From Acidobacteriota bacterium (lineage in GTDB: Bacteria > Acidobacteriota > Vicinamibacteria > Vicinamibacterales > JAFNAJ01): a DNA stretch of 10,870 nucleotides. Positions 7,198 through 10,870 of the stretch are shown one piece after another. Every line of letters begins with the position of its first letter. Within the stretch, counting starts at the first letter, position 1. The notes under the pieces are model-generated. The model saw only the letters and a list, made by a program, of their open reading frames with translations, had not been told where the DNA came from and made no database searches. The position numbers and the translations under genes were made by a program. Location: positions 1-10,870 of the forward strand of contig JAFNAJ010000050.1 in NCBI GenBank assembly GCA_017860085.1. The letters are read 5' to 3'.

Positions 7198-7959
7198 CTA
7201 GAACACGCGCGCGTCTTCGCGCAGGATGCGGACCAGTTCTTTCGCCGCATCGGCGGTCGAGCCGCCAATCATGCGGGTCTCCTTGGTCTTGGTTGGGAAA
7301 TAGAGCCTCACGATCCGCTGCCGGGCCGCCAGCCCCGGCGGCGGCGTGGCGCGACGGATCTCCTTCTTCTTGGCCGCCATGATGCCCTTGAGCGTCGCGT
7401 AGCGCAGCTGGTTGATTCCGCTCTGGATGGTCAGCAGCGCCGGCAACGGCATCGACACCCACTGGAACCAACCGCCCTCGAGCTCGCGCTTCACGCGTAG
7501 CGTGCGGTCGGTGACCTCCACCTCCATGATGATGGTCGCGTGGGCGAGGCCCAGCCGCTCGGCCAGCAGTACGCCGACCTGGGCAAACCCCTGGTCGTCA
7601 GACTGCAGTCCCGTGAGCACGAGGTCGAACTGCTCGTCGCGCATCGCGCTCGCCAGCGCATCGGCCAGCACGAAGGCGTCGGCCGTCGCCAGCCCCTCGT
7701 CTTCGACGTGCACGGCGCGGTCGGCGCCGCGAGCGAGGGCCTCGCGCAGCACCTGCGACACGCGCGCCGGCCCTGCCGAGCACACCACCACCTCGCCACC
7801 GTGCTTCTCTTTCAGGCGGAGTGCCTCCTCGAGCGCATACGCATCGGGTTCGTTCATCTCGAACGAGGCATCCTTGTCCCGCACCCAGGTCCCGGCGTCG
7901 TCCACACGGAGCTGCCACTCCCGCGTGACGACCTGCTTCACACACACCGCGATTTTCAT
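7198..7959 (-). CDS. etfB: Electron transfer flavoprotein beta subunit
   Basis: A 253-residue partner of EtfA that holds the AMP (or second flavin) site and the loop that recognises dehydrogenases. Seen in sequence: the N-terminus MKIAVCVKQV; MNEPDAYALEEALRLKE (35-51); the nucleotide-binding segment LTGLQSDDQGFAQVGVLLAE (115-134); and the beta-subunit signature REL-EGGWFQWVSMPLPALLTIQSG (158-181), followed by the recognition-loop region LRYATLKGIMAAKKK (185-199). Two ATG codons are available. ATG 7965 (adding Met-Pro) abuts GAGAG with no spacer, whereas ATG 7959 has the same GAGAG six bases away and gives the canonical MKIAVCVKQV, so 7959 is preferred. It is the first gene after a 108-base junction with promoter-like and dyad elements, so it probably opens a new transcription unit with etfA, the EMO-type protein and the two following genes. 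Confidence 0.96.
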   Translation of the reverse strand: MKIAVCVKQVVTREWQLRVDDAGTWVRDKDASFEMNEPDAYALEEALRLKEKHGGEVVVCSAGPARVSQVLREALARGADRAVHVEDEGLATADAFVLADALASAMRDEQFDLVLTGLQSDDQGFAQVGVLLAERLGLAHATIIMEVEVTDRTLRVKRELEGGWFQWVSMPLPALLTIQSGINQLRYATLKGIMAAKKKEIRRATPPPGLAARQRIVRLYFPTKTKETRMIGGSTADAAKELVRILREDARVF

Positions 7960-7988
7960 AGGCATCTCTCGAAGAGGGGGCGCGGTCC

Positions 7989-8010
7989 CGGCCCGAGGTC
8001 CGGCGGGCCG
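7989..8010 (-). repeat. Inverted repeat in predicted etfB leader
   Basis: CGGCCCG and CGGGCCG form a perfect 7-bp stem around an 8-base loop, 30 bases upstream of the preferred etfB start. On the minus strand it would fold in the 5' untranslated RNA. No T-run follows. Function unknown. Confidence 0.4.
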
Positions 8011-8013
8011 TTC

Positions 8014-8028
8014 TGCCGCACTGCGGCA
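8014..8028 (-). promoter_or_regulatory. Operator-like 15-bp palindrome upstream of etfB
   Basis: TGCCGCA-C-TGCGGCA is a perfect dyad with a single central base. It starts directly at the -10-like hexamer and would be centred near the predicted transcription start, a usual place for a repressor operator. The half-site matches no regulator I can name with confidence. Alternatively it could be a short RNA hairpin. Confidence 0.4.
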
Positions 8029-8033
8029 TTCTA
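8028..8033 (-). promoter_or_regulatory. Candidate -10 element for etfBA operon
   Basis: On the minus strand the hexamer TAGAAT matches the sigma-70 consensus TATAAT at five of six bases, in otherwise very GC-rich DNA. No good -35 element is seen at 16-18 bases, so any promoter would be activator-dependent or weak. The implied start near 8021 gives a leader of about 60 bases before etfB. Confidence 0.35.
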
Positions 8034-8053
8034 TCGCAGGCCGGGCCCAGGTG

Positions 8054-8077
8054 GTAGCCCGTTCCAGATCGGGCTAC
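8054..8077 (-). terminator. Hairpin overlapping fabF stop, possible terminator
   Basis: A perfect 8-bp stem (GTAGCCCG and CGGGCTAC) with an 8-base loop begins inside the end of fabF and includes its stop codon TAG. No T-run follows on the minus strand, so it is not a textbook intrinsic terminator. Its place at the end of the fab operon suggests a 3' RNA end or protective structure. Confidence 0.4.
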
Positions 8078-9315
8078 TCGGCGTAGCGTTTGAAGAGCAG
8101 GGCGGCGTTGGTCCCGCCGAACCCGAACGAGTTGGAGAGCGCGTAGTTGACCGTCGCCTCGCGCCGCTTCAGCGGGACGTAGTCGAGGTCGCACTCGGGA
8201 TCGGGCTCCTCCAGGTTGATCGTGGGCGGCACGATTTGGTGCTTCAGGGTGAGCACCGTGATTCCTGCCTCGAGGCCGCCCGCCGCACCCAGCAGGTGGC
8301 CGTGCATCGACTTGGTGGACGAGATCGCCAGCCGCGGGGCGTGGTCGCCGAAGCACCGCTTGATGGCCAGCGTCTCGAGACGGTCGTTGTGCGGCGTGGA
8401 CGTGCCGTGTGCGTTGATGTAATCGACCTGCGACGGCGCAATGCCTGCGTGGTCAATGGCCATCCGCATCACCCGGAAGCCGCCGTCACCGTCCTCGGAG
8501 GGCGCGGTGATGTGGAAGGCGTCGGCCGAGAGGCCGTAACCGACCAGTTCGCCGTAGATCAATGCGCCGCGGCGGAGCGCGTGCTCCAGTTCCTCGAGGA
8601 TGAGGACACCGGCCCCCTCCCCGATGACGAAGCCGTCCCGGCCCCTGTCGAATGGGCGGCTGGCCCGCGGCGGCTCGTCGTTGCGCGTCGACAGGGCACG
8701 CATCGCGCCGAAACCGCCGACCCCCATGGGGGTGATGGCGGCCTCCGAGCCGCCAACGATCATCACGTCGGCGTCACCGCGACGGATGATCTCGCCGGCG
8801 TCCCCCACGGCGTGCGCCGAGGCCGAGCACGCGGTGCACGTCGCCAAGTTCGGCCCCTTCGCCCCAAACCGTATCGAGACCTGGCCCGAGGCCAGGTTGA
8901 TGATCGACGAGGGGATGAAGAAGGGCGAGATGCGCCGGGGGCCACCCTCGAGCAGCGCCTTGTGCTCGCGCTCGATGGTGCTGAACCCCCCGATGCCCGA
9001 CGCGATGAAGACGCCGACCCGCGTCGGGTCGTCGAGCGGCAGGCGCAGCTTCGCGTCGTCGACGGCGAACTGGGACGCGGCAATGGCGTACTGGATGAAG
9101 ACGTCCATCTTCTTGACGTCCTTCTTGTCGACGAACTGCAGCGGGTCGAACCCCCTCACCTCGCCCGCGATGCGCGTCGAGAACTCCGACGCGTCGAAGT
9201 GCGTGATGGGCCCGATGCCACTCTGGCCCGCGCAGAGCGCCTCCCAGTTCGCCGCCGTCCCGACGCCCAGCGACGACACGAGACCGACCCCGGTGACGAC
9301 GACTCGTCGTGCCAC
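8074..9315 (-). CDS. fabF: 3-oxoacyl-ACP synthase II (KAS II)
   Basis: Condensing enzyme of type II fatty-acid synthesis: it joins malonyl-ACP to a growing acyl-ACP, releasing carbon dioxide. The 413-residue length equals that of the E. coli enzyme, and the catalytic triad falls at the same numbers: Cys163 in TACSASAH, His303 in NAHGTST and His340 in MHGHLLGAAGG. The C-terminal NSFGFGGTN loop (395-403) carries the gating phenylalanine, and the N-terminus MARRVVVTGVGLVSSLG is standard. The start is GTG at 9315, with GAGGCGG five bases upstream, 13 bases after the acpP stop. It is the last gene of the fab operon, and its stop codon lies inside a hairpin. FabB-type activity cannot be excluded by sequence alone, but operon position after acpP is the classic fabF place. 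Confidence 0.97.
   Translation of the reverse strand: MARRVVVTGVGLVSSLGVGTAANWEALCAGQSGIGPITHFDASEFSTRIAGEVRGFDPLQFVDKKDVKKMDVFIQYAIAASQFAVDDAKLRLPLDDPTRVGVFIASGIGGFSTIEREHKALLEGGPRRISPFFIPSSIINLASGQVSIRFGAKGPNLATCTACSASAHAVGDAGEIIRRGDADVMIVGGSEAAITPMGVGGFGAMRALSTRNDEPPRASRPFDRGRDGFVIGEGAGVLILEELEHALRRGALIYGELVGYGLSADAFHITAPSEDGDGGFRVMRMAIDHAGIAPSQVDYINAHGTSTPHNDRLETLAIKRCFGDHAPRLAISSTKSMHGHLLGAAGGLEAGITVLTLKHQIVPPTINLEEPDPECDLDYVPLKRREATVNYALSNSFGFGGTNAALLFKRYAE
9296..9310 (-). repeat. Dyad over first codons of fabF
   Basis: ACGACGA-C-TCGTCGT is a perfect 15-bp dyad covering codons 2-7 of fabF (the Arg-Arg-Val-Val stretch). In mRNA it could form a 6-bp stem with a 3-base loop four bases after the GTG and slow initiation. 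The amino acids are conserved in the family, so codon choice alone may explain it. Confidence 0.4.
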
Positions 9316-9328
9316 GGCGACCGCCTCG

Positions 9329-9571
9329 CTACTTCTTGGCTTTCGCGTGAGACTCGATGTACTCGACGGCTTCCTTCACGCGGGTGATCTTCTCGGCGTC
9401 CTCGTCGGGAATCTCGATGCCGAACTCCTCCTCGAATGCCATGACGAGCTCGACCACGTCGAGCGAGTCGGCGCCGAGGTCGTCGACGAACGACGCGTCG
9501 GCGGTCACCTCTTCCTCGTCCACGCCAAGCTGCTCGACGATGATGCTCTTCACCTTGTCCGCAACCGCCAT
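9329..9571 (-). CDS. acpP: Acyl carrier protein
   Basis: An 80-residue acidic carrier that holds growing acyl chains on a phosphopantetheine arm for FabD, FabG, FabF and the downstream lipid acyltransferases. The attachment serine is Ser36 in GADSLDVVEL, preceded by the conserved FVDDLG. Helix II (DSLDVVELVMAFEEEFGIEIPDEDAEKI) is the acidic partner-binding face. The only departure from a typical ACP is a lysine-rich tail, AKAKK. The start ATG at 9571 has a perfect AGGAGG five bases upstream, in keeping with the very high expression usual for ACP. It sits between fabG and fabF, the conserved order. Confidence 0.98.
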   Translation of the reverse strand: MAVADKVKSIIVEQLGVDEEEVTADASFVDDLGADSLDVVELVMAFEEEFGIEIPDEDAEKITRVKEAVEYIESHAKAKK

Positions 9572-9576
9572 TAGAT

Positions 9577-9582
9577 CCTCCT
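9577..9582 (-). promoter_or_regulatory. Consensus Shine-Dalgarno of acpP, overlapping fabG stop
   Basis: AGGAGG on the minus strand shares two bases with the fabG TAG stop and lies five bases before the acpP ATG. It is the only full-consensus ribosome site noted among these genes. It fits both strong acpP translation and hand-over from ribosomes ending fabG. Confidence 0.8.
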
Positions 9583-10324
9583 AGAGATACAGGCCGCCGT
9601 TGACCGCGAGCACCTGGCCCGTGACGTACGCGGCGGCGTCGGACGCCAGGAAACACACTGCGGCCGCCACATCGTCAGGCGTGCCGAGACGCCCCAGAGG
9701 AATCTGGGACGCCCAGTCGGCCTGCGCCTGACTCGTGATGGCCCGCGTCATGTCGGTGTCGATGAGGCCCGGCGCCACCACGTTGACCGTGATGCCGCGC
9801 GAGGCCACTTCACGCGCCAGCGACTTGGCGAAACCGATGATGCCCGCCTTCGACGCGGCGTAGTTCGCCTGCCCGGCATTGCCCATCTGCCCGACCACCG
9901 AGCTGATGCAGACAATGCGTCCTGAGCGCTGCCGGATCATGGGCTTGACGACCGCCTGCGCACAGAGAAACGTGCCGGTGAGGTTCGTCGCCAGCACCGC
10001 GTCCCAGTCCTCCCGTTTCATGCGCAACAGGAGCTGGTCGCGCGTGATACCGGCGTTGGCGACGAGGACGTCGACCCGCCCGTGTTGCTCGAGCGTCGCG
10101 CGCACCATCGCCTCGATCGACGCGGCCTCGGTGAGCTCGAGCGGCAGGGCCGTCGCCTTGCCCCCGCTCGCGGTGATCGCGTCGGCGGTTGCCTGCGCGT
10201 TGCTGCCGCGGGCTGCCGCCACGACCGTGGCGCCGGCGGCCCCCAGGGTCACCGCAACCGCCCGGCCGATGCCGCGGGAGGCCCCGGTCACGATCGCGAC
10301 CTTGCCAGAGAGGTCGAGCCTCAC
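9581..10324 (-). CDS. fabG: 3-oxoacyl-ACP reductase
   Basis: NADPH-dependent reductase that turns 3-oxoacyl-ACP into (R)-3-hydroxyacyl-ACP, the first reduction of the elongation cycle. It is a classical short-chain dehydrogenase of 247 residues. The cofactor motif TGASRGIG is at 13-20, NAG at 90-92 and the active-site Asn at 114; catalytic Ser142, Tyr155 and Lys159 sit in ISSVVGQMGNAGQANYAASKAG. PG at 185-186 and the C-terminal VTGQVLAVNGGLYL complete the pattern. The start is GTG at 10324; its GTGA overlaps the fabD stop by four bases, so translation is coupled. Many short-chain dehydrogenases look alike, but this sequence, its length and its place between fabD and acpP make FabG nearly certain. 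Confidence 0.97.
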   Translation of the reverse strand: MRLDLSGKVAIVTGASRGIGRAVAVTLGAAGATVVAAARGSNAQATADAITASGGKATALPLELTEAASIEAMVRATLEQHGRVDVLVANAGITRDQLLLRMKREDWDAVLATNLTGTFLCAQAVVKPMIRQRSGRIVCISSVVGQMGNAGQANYAASKAGIIGFAKSLAREVASRGITVNVVAPGLIDTDMTRAITSQAQADWASQIPLGRLGTPDDVAAAVCFLASDAAAYVTGQVLAVNGGLYL

Positions 10325-10870
10325 GAGCCCTGAAACAGCGCCTCCATCGCCGGCGTGCCGAGGTCGCCGTCGGTGTTGAAGACCGTCGCGTCCGCCACGA
10401 TCTTGCGCACAAGGCCGCTCAACACGGTCCCGGGACCCACTTCAACATACGTGCGGACGCCTTCGGATGCAAGGCGCTGCATCACCGCCTGCCACTGCAC
10501 GGGGCGCGACACCTGACGCACGAGCGCCTCGATCGCCGCCGCTGCATCACGCCGCGGCTCCCCGTCCACGTTGGCCACCACCGGGATGCCTGGCGCCGAC
10601 ACCGCGAGTCCCCTCAGCTCCGGCGCGAGGCGCGCCTCGGCCGGCCGCATGAGCGCGCAGTGGAAGGGCGCGCTGACCTTGAGCGGGATCACGCGCTTGG
10701 CGCCCATGGCCTTCGCACGCGCGCCGGCGCGGTCGACCGCTGCCCGACTGCCGGCGATCACGATCTGTCCCGGCGCGTTGATGTTCGCCGCACTGACCAC
10801 GTCGCCCTCAGCCGCGTCGACGCACGCCGCCGCGACCTCGTCGGCGTCCAGCCCCAGGACGGCAGCCATC
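10321..10870 (-). CDS. fabD: Malonyl-CoA:ACP transacylase, 5' part outside window
   Basis: C-terminal 183 residues, open to the window edge, of the enzyme that moves malonate from CoA to ACP to feed chain elongation. Visible are AAVLGLDADEV near the edge, the substrate-domain stretch NINAPGQIVIAG, the catalytic-histidine motif KVSAPFHCALMRP (His at 10660-10662), NPVQW-like RPVQWQAVMQRL, and the family C-terminal signature YVEVGPGTVLSGLVRKI. The nucleophile serine (GHSLGE) would lie outside the window. The methionine at 10869 is internal, by comparison with other FabD proteins in which roughly 120-130 residues precede this point. The stop TGA overlaps the fabG GTG start. Confidence 0.96.
   Translation of the reverse strand, partial: MAAVLGLDADEVAAACVDAAEGDVVSAANINAPGQIVIAGSRAAVDRAGARAKAMGAKRVIPLKVSAPFHCALMRPAEARLAPELRGLAVSAPGIPVVANVDGEPRRDAAAAIEALVRQVSRPVQWQAVMQRLASEGVRTYVEVGPGTVLSGLVRKIVADATVFNTDGDLGTPAMEALFQGS

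Noticed and set aside
7540..9387. Long plus-strand open frame opposite etfB and fabF
   Set aside because: It lies antisense to two unmistakable conserved genes and crosses their junction; the composition is typical of an antisense shadow.

Overview
The window is GC-rich, bacterial and densely packed. Every supported gene lies on the minus strand, so transcription runs from position 10870 towards 1. No RNA genes, mobile elements, CRISPR arrays or tRNAs were seen. The gene content (type II fatty-acid synthesis, an ETF module with a membrane iron-sulfur quinone reductase, a DUF374 acyltransferase that implies an outer membrane or lipid A) suggests a Gram-negative, menaquinone-using, respiratory bacterium. 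Acidobacteriota (for example Vicinamibacteria) or a deltaproteobacterial-type lineage would fit. This is an inference from gene style, not a database match.

Region 1 (10870 to about 8074) is a type II fatty-acid synthase operon in the order fabD (5' part outside the window), fabG, acpP, fabF. fabD and fabG overlap by four bases (GTGA), the acpP Shine-Dalgarno overlaps the fabG stop, and acpP and fabF are 13 bases apart. FabD loads malonate onto ACP, FabF condenses and FabG reduces the 3-keto group.

Region 2 (about 8073 to 7966) is a 108-base junction holding three consecutive inverted repeats and a -10-like hexamer. It probably ends the fab operon and starts the next one.

Region 3 (7959 to 2606) runs etfB, etfA, a 618-residue membrane iron-sulfur protein of the ETF:menaquinone oxidoreductase (EMO/EtfD) type, a DUF374 lysophospholipid acyltransferase, and a zinc-dependent histone-deacetylase-family deacetylase. 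EtfAB would collect electrons from acyl-CoA dehydrogenases and EMO would pass them to menaquinone. The acyltransferase starts inside the EMO stop codon (GTGA), and the deacetylase follows after 34 bases.

Region 4 (2605 to 1) is a 117-base spacer with a perfect 8-bp hairpin, then leuS (leucyl-tRNA synthetase). leuS runs off the left edge about 20 to 30 codons before its expected end.

Most of the window is conserved housekeeping and energy metabolism. The least explained parts are the junction near 8.0 kb and the grouping of an acyltransferase and a deacylase with the ETF electron outlet.
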